A stretch of DNA of 64,000 nt. It comes from Enterococcus canintestini (GTDB lineage Bacteria > Bacillota > Bacilli > Lactobacillales > Enterococcaceae). Shown piece after piece: positions 8,397-16,015 of this stretch. The notes beneath the pieces are model-generated. The model saw only the letters and a list, made by a program, of their open reading frames with translations. It was not told where the DNA came from and did no database searches. The position numbers and the translations under genes were made by a program. Each line of letters opens with the position of its first letter. Position 1 is the stretch's first letter. The stretch is taken from positions 124,750 to 188,749 of the forward strand of contig NZ_JXKG01000003.1 in NCBI RefSeq assembly GCF_001885735.1, read 5' to 3'.

Positions 8397-9662
8397 CTAT
8401 TCCCCCCTTTTTCTCATTATCAAAACATATTCCGTATTCATTGACTTCACGGCATGATTCTTCACATTTGAAACTTTTCTAGGCATTCGTTTCGTTGGGA
8501 TATTTCTCATAACTTCTAATTCAAAAGTAAAATTTTGCTTTTCAAGAAATTCTCTAGTAATTTCAGTCAATGGTAGTACTTGATTATCTACTCTTCTATT
8601 TCCCAGGGTTAAAACCATATATTTTTCTGGTTTTAACTTAAATTTCAAATTGGAAAATACTTCCAAATAATCATTTACAAAACATCTAACTTTTTTCCGC
8701 TTTCGTTCATCTATTTTAGCTAAATAATCTTCAAGTATTTGAGATGAATAGTAAAAAGTATTATTTGAATTCTTTTTATTTCCTCCCAAACTAGCAGAAT
8801 CAATGCTTGAATAATTCTCTATAAGACTTTCATCAAATATTCCCAAATCCCTTCTATCTATCCAATAAATAGGTAACATGGAATATTGACCATAAGTTAC
8901 AGTAGTAGCATTATCACCATAAGGAGGTGACGTACAGATTATATCGATACTATTATCTTCAATTTTACTAATCAGATTTGCTGTATCTCCAATAAATAAT
9001 GAAACCTGTCTCTCTCTAGAAAAATTAGGTAAGAATTTATATGACGTTTTAATATTATTTAAAAAATCAGAAATCACATTATTTTTTATTCCCTGAATGT
9101 TTTCATCCGTTTTAACATGTAATTTAAATGTAGAAGTTCGAGTATTACTGTACCTTTTTATACAATTTATTAAGCAAACCCAGTAATACTGTCTAATATT
9201 TTTATATTTCTCTAACTGAATTGCAGCACGAATCTTACTCAAGCTTTTAATAATATCATTTCTGAACCATTTATTAATATTAGTAAATTCATGTAGCGGA
9301 AATTCAAAGTCATCATTAATCAATATTTTTTCTATTTTATTAAGTGATGTCATCAAACTTTTTTTACTTACTCCTTGAAGTTTTACTCGAGTAATCAAAT
9401 TGGCTAGTGGATTAATATCAAATCCGATAGGATTTAATCCTAAACTTGCCCCTTCTACTAAAGTTACTCCCGAGCCATGAAAGGGGTCTAATATATTTTT
9501 AATTGTATGATCTTCTTCCATAACTGATTTTATTAATTCTTTTTGCATATCGGGAACCATAGTAGCTGGATATGCACTTATTTTGTGTATCCCAATTGAT
9601 TTTGAATCGGCAAAATCCCAGTAACCGATGCTTTTTCTTTCCAAAATATTTTTTAGAGTCAA
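8397..9662 (-). CDS. SAM-dependent DNA methyltransferase (SPPY type)
   Basis: Motif I is DPFHGSGVTLVEG near residue 60, followed by the acidic GFDINP. The catalytic motif IV is TSPPYGDNA near residue 244, which fits an amino-methyltransferase (N4-cytosine or N6-adenine). The N-terminal YWDFA...HKISAYPA segment is common in phage and mobile-element methyltransferases. About 170 residues between motifs I and IV may hold target recognition. Two TTG starts are possible. The one at 9662 has GGAAGG seven bases upstream and is preferred over 9722, which has no ribosome binding site. It is the first gene of the cargo pair and ends one base before the GHKL ATPase. No restriction nuclease gene is adjacent. 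The target site is unknown. Confidence 0.85.
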   Translation of the reverse strand: MTLKNILERKSIGYWDFADSKSIGIHKISAYPATMVPDMQKELIKSVMEEDHTIKNILDPFHGSGVTLVEGASLGLNPIGFDINPLANLITRVKLQGVSKKSLMTSLNKIEKILINDDFEFPLHEFTNINKWFRNDIIKSLSKIRAAIQLEKYKNIRQYYWVCLINCIKRYSNTRTSTFKLHVKTDENIQGIKNNVISDFLNNIKTSYKFLPNFSRERQVSLFIGDTANLISKIEDNSIDIICTSPPYGDNATTVTYGQYSMLPIYWIDRRDLGIFDESLIENYSSIDSASLGGNKKNSNNTFYYSSQILEDYLAKIDERKRKKVRCFVNDYLEVFSNLKFKLKPEKYMVLTLGNRRVDNQVLPLTEITREFLEKQNFTFELEVMRNIPTKRMPRKVSNVKNHAVKSMNTEYVLIMRKRGE

Positions 9663-10745
9663 TTTTACACCTTCCAATTTTAAAACTTTCAAAGTAGTAT
9701 ACTGTAGAATAGATTTATTCAATATGTACGAACATAGTATTGATGCTTTTGAATATCAATAAGTCACATTTTCCTATAATTACTTAGTGCTTGATATAAA
9801 GAATTCTATCTTACTTTAGTATCTAAATCCAATGATTTTTATTATGAATACGAATACCGATTGATTGGAAGGATACAGTATAAAGTTCTACAATTTAATA
9901 AAAGAAAAGAACTTTTTTGTTTCATGTTAATCATGTTAAATATCATGTAATCTAAATAATTGTTTACCATTCATCAACTGGGCTAATTATCCAAGATTGA
10001 CTTTCTACATTTTTAAATTCTATTATAATAACTACTCATTTATAGATTCGGAATATAACTAAGATAAGTCTGTGCCAAATTAGTTTTATTATTTTTTCTT
10101 ATTAAAATAATTTCACCTCTTTCACGTGGTTAGCGGCATAATCATATAGTACTCCTCCACACAGAGGTATCAATTTTTTCTTTTCCGTGGTTACCCTCCC
10201 CATCCTATTAATATTTAACATATTTACTTTCTTGAAGGGTTAGAGTGTCAAAAATGCTTTTCTACATAGTAATTCTTTTAGGAAATAAATTTGGAATAAA
10301 AAGTGGATATTCCTATCAATTTAGTCCTTTTATCCTCCTTTATTAATCTTTTTGGTTAAAAAACAGGGGATTCAGTTTAGTATAAATTTCATTTTGTACT
10401 TTTGATATCTTAAAATTGATCAACTATAAAATGAAATAATCAATTAAAGATGTAATTATGGCTCAATTCTTAGTTTTATCTTTATAACAAACGTATCAGA
10501 TTATAATCCCTAATTCTATAATCTAATCCTGACTTAATATCAAAAATACTCTTATTTGTATTATAATCGATAACTTTACATAGCAAATAGACAAATCAGA
10601 TTGAATTAAATCGTACTCATTTTCTCAATCCGTAATATATATTTTTTCAAGCGAATGTTGCTAAGAGATATTTCAAACCATTAAACATTCAGCACGAACA
10701 CACTATGACTTCCTTATTGTTTGGAAAAAATTCTGTTGATAAAAA
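9663..10745. other. ~1 kb non-coding stretch inside the mobile element
   Basis: No convincing reading frame exists on either strand. The DNA is strongly AT-rich and should contain the promoter of the methyltransferase-ATPase operon near 9720-9800, although no consensus boxes stand out. Such a long silent region beside oriT is unusual for a compact element and might hide a small RNA or lost genes. Confidence 0.5.
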
Positions 10746-10801
10746 GACAAACTCCATGTCGGGTTTCGCCACAAGCGAATTACCCGATCTGGAGTTTTGT
10801 C
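10746..10801. other. Three-part stem-loop next to oriT
   Basis: GACAAACTCC at 10746-10755 pairs with GGAGTTTTGTC at 10791-10801 (one bulge). Nested inside, TCGGGT pairs with ACCCGA and TTCGC pairs with GCGAA around a CACAA loop. Nearly every base is paired. Its position about 35 bp from the oriT inverted repeat suggests a role in transfer or replication, but a terminator or small-RNA role is possible. Confidence 0.5.
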
Positions 10802-10836
10802 TATTGCAGGGAGGCGCAGCCGGACTGCAGAAATAA

Positions 10837-10871
10837 AGCCCCCGGTTCTAACAGGGGGCTAACAGGGGGCT
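10837..10871. other. oriT: Candidate origin of transfer (oriT)
   Basis: AGCCCCC (10837-10843) and GGGGGCT (10854-10860) form an inverted repeat around GGTTCTAACA, and the 11-base unit TAACAGGGGGC is repeated directly at 10849-10859 and 10860-10870. The C-run/TAACA/G-run arrangement closely resembles the nick regions of ICEBs1 and Tn916 oriT as I remember them. These are cut by NicK and Orf20, the family to which this element's relaxase belongs. The function is inferred from that resemblance. Confidence 0.65.
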
Positions 10872-10888
10872 AACAAAGAACAGGAAAC

Positions 10889-10938
10889 TGTGACAACTAC
10901 CCATTGGGGAGTGTCCTAGCGGTATTTTCTTTGTCACA
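10889..10938. other. Candidate single-strand origin (sso)
   Basis: TGTGACAA (10889-10896) and TTGTCACA (10931-10938) form a stem whose loop contains TAGCGG at 10917-10922. A TAGCG motif in a hairpin loop is a hallmark of rolling-circle single-strand origins, and functional sso sequences are known in ICEBs1 and Tn916. The evidence here is only the motif and position. Confidence 0.35.
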
Positions 10939-10958
10939 TGCTTGTAAATTCTGTCACC

Positions 10959-11771
10959 TTATTTTGATGATGGATATGCTGCGTTTAACAGACGTTCTTT
11001 CTCGACTTCCATCACGAATGGTAGATAAAGATATTGTTGTTCTAGTAGATATTGATTGTCCTCTGTGTACTGATAAGAAGCTGTTTCTGTTGAATAGACC
11101 AACGGGGCAATTCGAACATCTCCGGTCAATTGATTTATCGAGTATAGAAGGATGGCTTTTTCAACTAGCTTCTTGGGCAAATGCTTTCCAAAATAGGAAT
11201 AATATTCTTGATTTGCTAAATAGACGAGTAAGCGATCCACACTAAAGTTGGAGAAGGTAAAGGGCATAATGTGCAGAATATGATTTTGATTATCATGTTG
11301 TAAATAGAGTTGGGCTTCTTTACCAAAATTGGTTGAACCAAGGTAAAGCTGCTTTTTCTCGTCGATACATTGGAAAGTAAACTGGTCTTGTTCAGTTGGT
11401 GGAATGAGGTTTGTAATAAAAAATTCAATCATCCGATCCATTTCTTTTTCACTAACAAGACCGGCTTGTTTCATTTCGTCTACTATCAGTCCTTCAATCT
11501 TAGGATCAAGCTTACCTGCCTTTTTTTGAAGCATTTCTAAAATGTATTGATTTTCTTGATCACCATACAAAAGATATTCGTTGGTGACATGACCCACCTC
11601 TGCAATTTGGTGAAGGGTTTCAGTTTTTGGAAGGTTAATTCCACGTTCCCAGTTATTGACTGTACTTCGCGGTAAATCACCAATTAGTTTGCCAAATTTC
11701 TCCATACTCAGCTTTAACTCCTGGCGAATCTGCCGAATTCGATTGCCTACTGCCTGCTTGTCTATCTCCAT
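10959..11771 (-). CDS. XRE-family repressor of the mobile element (270 aa)
   Basis: Residues 8-70 form a Cro/C1-type helix-turn-helix (GNRIRQIRQELKLSMEKFGKLIG, then a PRSTVNNWERGINLP recognition region). The C-terminal ~200 residues are not an S24 LexA-like peptidase and I do not recognise them. The gene is divergent from the relaxase gene, and the intergenic region holds two face-to-face promoters over a palindrome. This is the standard layout for an element repressor controlling its own promoter and the mobilisation promoter. No ImmA-type protease gene is nearby, so how repression is lifted is not visible. Confidence 0.75.
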   Translation of the reverse strand: MEIDKQAVGNRIRQIRQELKLSMEKFGKLIGDLPRSTVNNWERGINLPKTETLHQIAEVGHVTNEYLLYGDQENQYILEMLQKKAGKLDPKIEGLIVDEMKQAGLVSEKEMDRMIEFFITNLIPPTEQDQFTFQCIDEKKQLYLGSTNFGKEAQLYLQHDNQNHILHIMPFTFSNFSVDRLLVYLANQEYYSYFGKHLPKKLVEKAILLYSINQLTGDVRIAPLVYSTETASYQYTEDNQYLLEQQYLYLPFVMEVEKERLLNAAYPSSK

Positions 11772-11804
11772 GAAAACTCCTCCTCAGGATGAATTCTTAA
11801 ATTT

Positions 11805-11833
11805 AGTATACGTGCGTACTTAAAAAAAGTCAA
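11805..11833 (-). promoter_or_regulatory. Repressor promoter
   Basis: On the minus strand TTGACT (11828-11833) and TATACT (11805-11810) are 17 bp apart. The -35 box forms part of a palindrome shared with the opposite promoter. Confidence 0.75.
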
Positions 11834-11846
11834 AACATATTGACTT
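11829..11846. promoter_or_regulatory. Putative operator between divergent promoters
   Basis: AGTCAA and TTGACT face each other across a short spacer (about 11828-11845), so one palindrome covers both -35 boxes. A related CTTAAAATAAGTCAA lies at 11879-11893. A repressor bound here would block both promoters. Confidence 0.5.
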
Positions 11847-11868
11847 AAAATAAATACAGGCGTACAAT
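11840..11868 (+). promoter_or_regulatory. Promoter of the relaxase-xis-int operon
   Basis: TTGACT (11840-11845) and TACAAT (11863-11868) are separated by exactly 17 bp, facing away from the repressor promoter. Confidence 0.75.
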
Positions 11869-11932
11869 TGGTTTGTGCTTAAAATAAGTCAATTAGTTCT
11901 TTGACAAGTAAATAGCAGAAGGAGGTTTGTCT

Positions 11933-13189
11933 ATGAATCAAGTGAATCAACATGATTTCGGGGAATCGATTCGAGTTTCTCGAGAAGAAAGGGGGTGGAC
12001 CCAGCGATATTTAGCAGAAAAAGTGGGAATTTCGAGATCGTTATTATCGAAAGTAGAAAAAGGAACGAGACGATTAAGTGAAGAAAAACTGAATCTTGTA
12101 TTGGATAGTTTGCAAGAAGAGATTGTTCCAGTTAATCGTGTTTTGATTGATTATCTAACCATTCACTTTTTCTCGAATCAACATTTAAAGTTGATTGAAG
12201 AGATTATTGGCATGCCTATTGAACGCTTTGAGGAATTGGATTATGCACCAAAGGGCTATATTGGGCAATATGTTTGGAATCAAGTAATCACGATTCGGTA
12301 TTCCATTGACGATACGGTTAAAGGAACCGTAATGGAGTTTTCAGGTCAAGGCTGTAAACATCTTGCCATGCGTTTGAAGACCGCAAAATCAAACTGGCAA
12401 GAGTTCTTTCGTAAGGTATTAGCTTATCAGGGAAATTTTACACGGATTGATTTTACTTTAGATGATTTTGTGGGGAGTCTCAGCATTCCAGAACTAAAGC
12501 GTAAAGTAACACTAGGCCATGTATGGACCACGTTTCAAGTGAGTGAATCTCATGGCGGGACGGATATCACAAATAATGAATCAAATGGCGAGACCTTGTA
12601 TTTAGGCTCAAAGAAGAGTCAATGTCGCTTTTGTTTTTATCAGAAGGATTATGAACAACGAAAGCGAAGAGGAATACCACTTGAAGAGGCAGAAGTGAAA
12701 AATCGCTTTGAACTACGGTATCGAAAAGAGAAAGCACAAAGCTTGGCAAAGATTATTTCAAGATCCCATGATTTAACCAAACTGTTCTTTGAGTTACTTA
12801 ATGGAGCAATTTGTTTTTATGACCGTGATCCAAATGATCCAGATGCAAAAGTCGATGCCAAATGGGCAGCCTTTATTGACAACCGTGGCGCAATCACCAT
12901 TTCTTTAGAGACAATTCCTCAAAGCTTTGAAAAAAGTATGAATTGGTTAATTCACAGCGTTTCTCCCACCCTCGCATTTATTCAAGAGGTAGATAATCAT
13001 TTTGATTCAAATTTGATTAACGAGATTATTAGCTGTGGGAAACTTAGTTCAAGGCAGCAAAAAATTTTAGAAAATTTGATTGCTGAGCCTGATTATTATC
13101 AGGAAGAAGTAGAATTTTATATCCAGTGTCTTCAAAATATGAAGACAGAAAAAATACACAAAAAAAGCAAAGCACAGCTTACACATTAA
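11933..13189 (+). CDS. MobT-like relaxase / replication initiation factor with HTH domain
   Basis: Start ATG 11933 has AAGGAGG seven bases upstream; an in-frame TTG at 11927 would be too close to it. Residues 8-65 are an XRE helix-turn-helix (TQRYLAEKVGISRSLLSKVE). The rest matches the Rep_trans family (Tn916 Orf20, ICEBs1 NicK, plasmid Rep proteins), including the FTRIDFTLDDF metal-site region and the RFELRYRKEKAQ segment. The predicted role is to nick oriT and start rolling-circle transfer and replication. The oriT-like site lies upstream, beyond the divergent repressor. An HTH-MobT fusion is typical of small Gram-positive IMEs that borrow an ICE's conjugation machinery. Confidence 0.82.
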   Translation: MNQVNQHDFGESIRVSREERGWTQRYLAEKVGISRSLLSKVEKGTRRLSEEKLNLVLDSLQEEIVPVNRVLIDYLTIHFFSNQHLKLIEEIIGMPIERFEELDYAPKGYIGQYVWNQVITIRYSIDDTVKGTVMEFSGQGCKHLAMRLKTAKSNWQEFFRKVLAYQGNFTRIDFTLDDFVGSLSIPELKRKVTLGHVWTTFQVSESHGGTDITNNESNGETLYLGSKKSQCRFCFYQKDYEQRKRRGIPLEEAEVKNRFELRYRKEKAQSLAKIISRSHDLTKLFFELLNGAICFYDRDPNDPDAKVDAKWAAFIDNRGAITISLETIPQSFEKSMNWLIHSVSPTLAFIQEVDNHFDSNLINEIISCGKLSSRQQKILENLIAEPDYYQEEVEFYIQCLQNMKTEKIHKKSKAQLTH

Positions 13190-13278
13190 AATGTATAAAC
13201 GTACTCCGCCCTAGACAAGTTGAGTATAGCACATTTCCTTGTGTCAGCCAAAAAACATTTTTGGAAAGGAAATAAACT

Positions 13279-13476
13279 ATGAAAAATACAATAACTACTT
13301 ATGAATTGCCCTATCTACTTACTAGAGAACAAGCTTCTCAGTTTTTAGGGATTGATCCAAAATCTTTTGATAAATTCGTTCGCGCAAACGATGAGTTAGA
13401 GCGTTTTATGATAGGAAGACAAGAGCGATACACTGTCACTTCCCTCATCAATTTTATTAAGACGCACTCTATCTAG
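13279..13476 (+). CDS. xis: Excisionase-like DNA-binding protein (65 aa)
   Basis: A small protein with a winged-helix/MerR-like start (YLLTREQASQFLGIDPKSF), as in Tn916-family Xis proteins. It would bend DNA at the element ends and direct the integrase toward excision. It lies about 90 bp after the relaxase gene and about 105 bp before the integrase gene, the usual xis-int order. GGAAAGG lies upstream of ATG 13279. Confidence 0.7.
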   Translation: MKNTITTYELPYLLTREQASQFLGIDPKSFDKFVRANDELERFMIGRQERYTVTSLINFIKTHSI

Positions 13477-13490
13477 CTAAAATATCGTAG

Positions 13491-13557
13491 GATGGTTGAT
13501 TAGATGCTTTTCGCCATGTAGAATGGCGGTGTATTCAACTAGCATTTATCAACCATC
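13491..13557 (+). other. Long hairpin between xis and int
   Basis: GATGGTTGAT (13491-13500) pairs with ATCAACCATC (13548-13557). Inside, ATGC pairs with GCAT and CGCCAT pairs with ATGGCG. Only three Ts follow, so it is a poor terminator. It may adjust the ratio of excisionase to integrase or stabilise the mRNA. Confidence 0.5.
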
Positions 13558-13581
13558 TTTCAGTGAAAGGATTTGTTATAA

Positions 13582-14628
13582 ATGCCTAGTATAATTAAAC
13601 GTGGTAACTCATATAGAGCTCAGATCTCACTTTACAACCATGGTCAACATAAGAAATTGACAAAATCATTTAGCTCTAAAAAGGAAGCAACTCGTTGGGC
13701 TTTGGAAAATGAATTGGAGAAAGGAAATGGAAAACAATTAGCAGAGCGTACAACAACATTTGCTGACTTCTTTGAAAACTGGATTCATATCATAAAGAAA
13801 AATGATGTAAAAGAAACGACTTTTCAAAATTATCAAAGGACTTCTCAAGTGGTGAAGAAATTGTTTGGCGATATACAGTTAAAGGATTTGAACGATATTG
13901 TAGTACAACGAAAAATAGATAAGTATGCAGAGACTCATTCTCGTAAAACCACTCATGAAGTACTATTAAAAATCAAAACGGCATTACGAGATGCTTATGC
14001 TCGTGGCTATCTTGCTACCGATTTTGCAAATTTAGTCAAAACACGAGGGAAAGTTTTAGATAAGAGAAACCGTGCACTTTCTATTACCGAATTAAAGAAA
14101 CTGCGTACTTATGTCATTAATCATCGAGAAAATGAGTTTAACATTCTTGTACTCCTTGCCTTAGAAACTGGTATGAGACGCGGAGAACTTTTAGGTATAC
14201 GTCCCGAAGACCTCTTTGAATATGGTATCCATGTCAGACGTTCTCTTAGTCCAACTTCTGAAGATACTTCGTTAAAAACCAAAAATTCAAGACGAGATAT
14301 TTCCATTAACCAAGAAGTCTACGATATTCTAAAATCTGTCCCGATTAAGGATAATGGATATTTTTTTGATCCTGACGGCTTTCAACAATCTGCTAAGCTC
14401 GCCAGATTACTGAAAAAACTAGATATTCCAAAAACCACCTTCCACGGCCTAAGAGATACTCATGCTTCTTTTCTATTTTCACAAGATATTGATATTGCCT
14501 ATGTATCAAAACGCTTAGGTCATATCAATATTCAAACAACGCAGAACTATTATCTTGAATTGATGCCAGAAAAAAAGCACCAGCAAGATGCTGATGCTTT
14601 AAACCTCTTAAATTCTTTGTCAAATTGA
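13582..14628 (+). CDS. int: Tyrosine recombinase / integrase, rpsI-specific
   Basis: 348 residues. An N-terminal AP2-like arm-binding domain (about 1-55, SYRAQISLYNHGQHKKLTKSF) is followed by a SAM-like core-binding domain (about 60-160). The catalytic domain shows ETGMRRGELLGI (catalytic Arg), FHGLRDTHASFLF (His-x-x-Arg), the RLGHINIQTTQNYY block and the tyrosine nucleophile. It resembles Tn916- and phage-type integrases of Firmicutes. It ends 58 bp from the right attachment core in rpsI, so the target is evident. Its 3' coding region also forms a terminator on the opposite strand. Confidence 0.93.
   Translation: MPSIIKRGNSYRAQISLYNHGQHKKLTKSFSSKKEATRWALENELEKGNGKQLAERTTTFADFFENWIHIIKKNDVKETTFQNYQRTSQVVKKLFGDIQLKDLNDIVVQRKIDKYAETHSRKTTHEVLLKIKTALRDAYARGYLATDFANLVKTRGKVLDKRNRALSITELKKLRTYVINHRENEFNILVLLALETGMRRGELLGIRPEDLFEYGIHVRRSLSPTSEDTSLKTKNSRRDISINQEVYDILKSVPIKDNGYFFDPDGFQQSAKLARLLKKLDIPKTTFHGLRDTHASFLFSQDIDIAYVSKRLGHINIQTTQNYYLELMPEKKHQQDADALNLLNSLSN
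14569..14598 (-). terminator. Antisense terminator inside int serving rpsI
   Basis: On the minus strand, AGCATCAGCA and TGCTGGTGCT (plus 14589-14598 and 14576-14585) form a 10-bp stem with one G-U pair and a 3-base loop, followed by six or seven Ts. It starts about 90 bp after the rpsI stop and would replace the operon terminator displaced by the insertion. Confidence 0.7.
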
Positions 14629-14631
14629 TAA

Positions 14632-14650
14632 TTTGAACCAACTTGAACCA
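14632..14650. repeat. Right arm-type integrase binding repeat
   Basis: tttgaaccaacttgaacca differs by one base from the repeat at 6021-6039 and lies 36 bp inside the right attachment core. Confidence 0.65.
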
Positions 14651-14686
14651 AAAAACTCTTGTAAACGTTGATACAATAAGGAATTG

Positions 14687-14702
14687 ATTAACGTTTTGAG
14701 AA
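14687..14702. repeat. attR core, within the rpsI 3' end
   Basis: Identical 16-bp copy of the left core. It contains the last four sense codons and the stop of rpsI, so insertion leaves the protein unchanged. Confidence 0.85.
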
Positions 14703-15080
14703 TTGTGAAGCTTTACGAGCTTTCTTAAGACCTGGTTTTTTACGTTCAACCATACGAGCGTCACGTGTTAATAAACCAGCACGTTTTAATGCAAGACGGA
14801 AGTCAGGATCAACTTCTAATAATGCACGTGAAATGCCGTGGCGGATTGCGCCAGCTTGTCCAGCATAGCCCCCACCGTTTACGTTTACCATTACATCGTA
14901 AGCGCCAGTTGTTTCTGTTACGCCAAATGGTTGGTTGATAACTAAACGTAAATCAGCATGTGGGATATATTCTTCAATGTCTTTTTTGTTGATAGTAATT
15001 TTACCAGTACCTGGTACCAAACGTACGCGAGCTACTGCATTTTTACGACGGCCTGTGCCGCTATATTGAGCTTGTGCCAA
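14688..15080 (-). CDS. rpsI: Ribosomal protein S9
   Basis: The 130-residue S9 protein of the small subunit head. It shows [17 protein letters not shown] near the start and the conserved C-terminal tail ...[12 protein letters not shown] that reaches the P-site tRNA. The start codon is TTG (15080) behind a GGAGGG site. It is cotranscribed with rplM, 15 bp upstream. The 3' end is the insertion site of the mobile element, whose core supplies the same final codons. Length is normal. Confidence 0.97.
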   Translation of the reverse strand: MAQAQYSGTGRRKNAVARVRLVPGTGKITINKKDIEEYIPHADLRLVINQPFGVTETTGAYDVMVNVNGGGYAGQAGAIRHGISRALLEVDPDFRLALKRAGLLTRDARMVERKKPGLKKARKASQFSKR

Positions 15081-15095
15081 TGAAATTCCCTCCTA

Positions 15096-15539
15096 TTAAA
15101 TTAAGTTTGTGATGTCTAATACTTCTGGTTGTTGCGCTGCGTGTGGATGTTCAGCACCACCGTAAACATGCAATTTCATGCCTTGAGCACGGCCTAAAGT
15201 GTTTTTAGGTAACATGCCTTTTACAGAAGTTTCGATCAAACGACGAGAATTTTTAGCACGCAATTCACCAGCTGAAACTTGTTTCAAGCCGCCAGGATGA
15301 TTTGAGTGACGGTAGTAAATTTTATCAGTTGCTTTTTTACCTGTTAATTTCACTTTGTCAGCGTTAATGACGATTACAAAATCACCTGTATCCACATGGG
15401 GGGTGAAAGTTGGTTTGTTTTTACCGCGTAAGATTGAAGCTACGACTGCTGAAAGGCGTCCCATTGGAACATCAGTAGCGTCTACTACATACCATTTACG
15501 TTCTACTTCGCCTGGTTTGGCCATATATGTTGTACGCAA
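15096..15539 (-). CDS. rplM: Ribosomal protein L13
   Basis: 147 residues beginning [16 protein letters not shown] and ending [12 protein letters not shown], the usual firmicute length. The start is TTG 15539, placed 8 bases after GGAGG. The longer frame reaching 15653 would run through the leader and promoter and is rejected. It binds 23S rRNA early in 50S assembly. It is first in the rplM-rpsI operon and has its own promoter and a possible autoregulatory leader. Confidence 0.96.
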   Translation of the reverse strand: MRTTYMAKPGEVERKWYVVDATDVPMGRLSAVVASILRGKNKPTFTPHVDTGDFVIVINADKVKLTGKKATDKIYYRHSNHPGGLKQVSAGELRAKNSRRLIETSVKGMLPKNTLGRAQGMKLHVYGGAEHPHAAQQPEVLDITNLI

Positions 15540-15620
15540 GATTTTTTCCTCCAATTTCAATTTCGAATGTTTACAATCACTTGAGTTTCCGGGGCTCTTT
15601 GTGGGGTAAACAATACCATT
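15540..15620 (-). ncRNA. Probable L13 leader (cis-regulatory RNA)
   Basis: About 80 nt lie between the predicted transcription start and rplM. The region contains a GGTATTGTTTACC element followed by GGGGCTC, matching the position and general look of the firmicute L13-leader family in which L13 represses its own operon. I could not fold it against the covariance model. Confidence 0.45.
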
Positions 15621-15624
15621 TAAC

Positions 15625-15653
15625 ATAATAACGGTAAAATGGCGCAAAGTCAA
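15625..15653 (-). promoter_or_regulatory. rplM-rpsI promoter
   Basis: Minus-strand TTGACT (15648-15653) and TATTAT (15625-15630) are separated by 17 bp, about 85 bp before the rplM start. Confidence 0.75.
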
Positions 15654-15908
15654 TCAAAAGTCGCGGCTTTTCAAAGTATTTTTAAACTTTATTTTTGAGA
15701 TACATTTTTTTCAACTATAGTAAAAATTAACTTCTATCATTTCCATCTATTACAAAAATAATTTTTAACGTACTTTACAATGCGTTCCCCCTCTTTTATT
15801 TTCAGAAAACCACTTTTTGCCTTTCACCTTTCTCAGCCAACTTTTTATACACAAAAAAATTTATAAATCGCTTATTTATGTATATTTTATGTTTTTTAGA
15901 AATGTTTT
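15654..15908. other. AT-rich intergenic spacer upstream of argG
   Basis: No gene is seen on either strand between the rplM promoter and the argG control region. The DNA is very AT-rich. Confidence 0.5.
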
Positions 15909-15924
15909 TGTATAAATATTTATA
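15909..15924. promoter_or_regulatory. Possible ARG box (ArgR/AhrC operator)
   Basis: TGTATAAATATTTATA is an AT-rich imperfect palindrome similar to the ARG box, lying just upstream of the argG -35 element. A second, weaker AT-rich candidate lies near 15870-15890. Binding is inferred. Confidence 0.4.
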
Positions 15925-15931
15925 TTTTTCC

Positions 15932-15960
15932 TTGCGTTTTAATTTTCAATTTGATACGAT
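15932..15960 (+). promoter_or_regulatory. argG promoter
   Basis: TTGCGT (15932-15937) and TACGAT (15955-15960) with a 17-bp spacer, about 55 bp before the start codon. Confidence 0.55.
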
Positions 15961-16015
15961 AGCGTCAACACATTTTTACTCACATTAAAAAGCACAACAG
16001 AAAGGGCGTATTACG

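Larger units (their letters stand above)
5893..14702. mobile_element. Integrative mobilizable element in the 3' end of rpsI (~8.8 kb)
   Basis: A 16-bp direct repeat bounds the element at 5893-5908 and 14687-14702. The right copy contains the last codons and stop of rpsI. Inside are a tyrosine integrase next to attR, an excisionase-like gene, a MobT-like relaxase with an HTH domain, a divergent repressor, an oriT-like sequence and two cargo genes. No conjugation genes (coupling protein, VirB4, cell-wall hydrolase) are present, so it is an IME that needs a helper element. The insertion preserves the rpsI reading frame and stop codon. Confidence 0.88.

Noticed and set aside
10904..11245. 113-aa plus-strand open frame opposite the repressor
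   Set aside because: It overlaps the repressor gene antisense, and the HTH protein on the minus strand is clearly the real gene.
15540..15653. 38-residue N-terminal extension of L13
   Set aside because: It would be read through the leader and promoter; the family start [11 protein letters not shown] is at TTG 15539.
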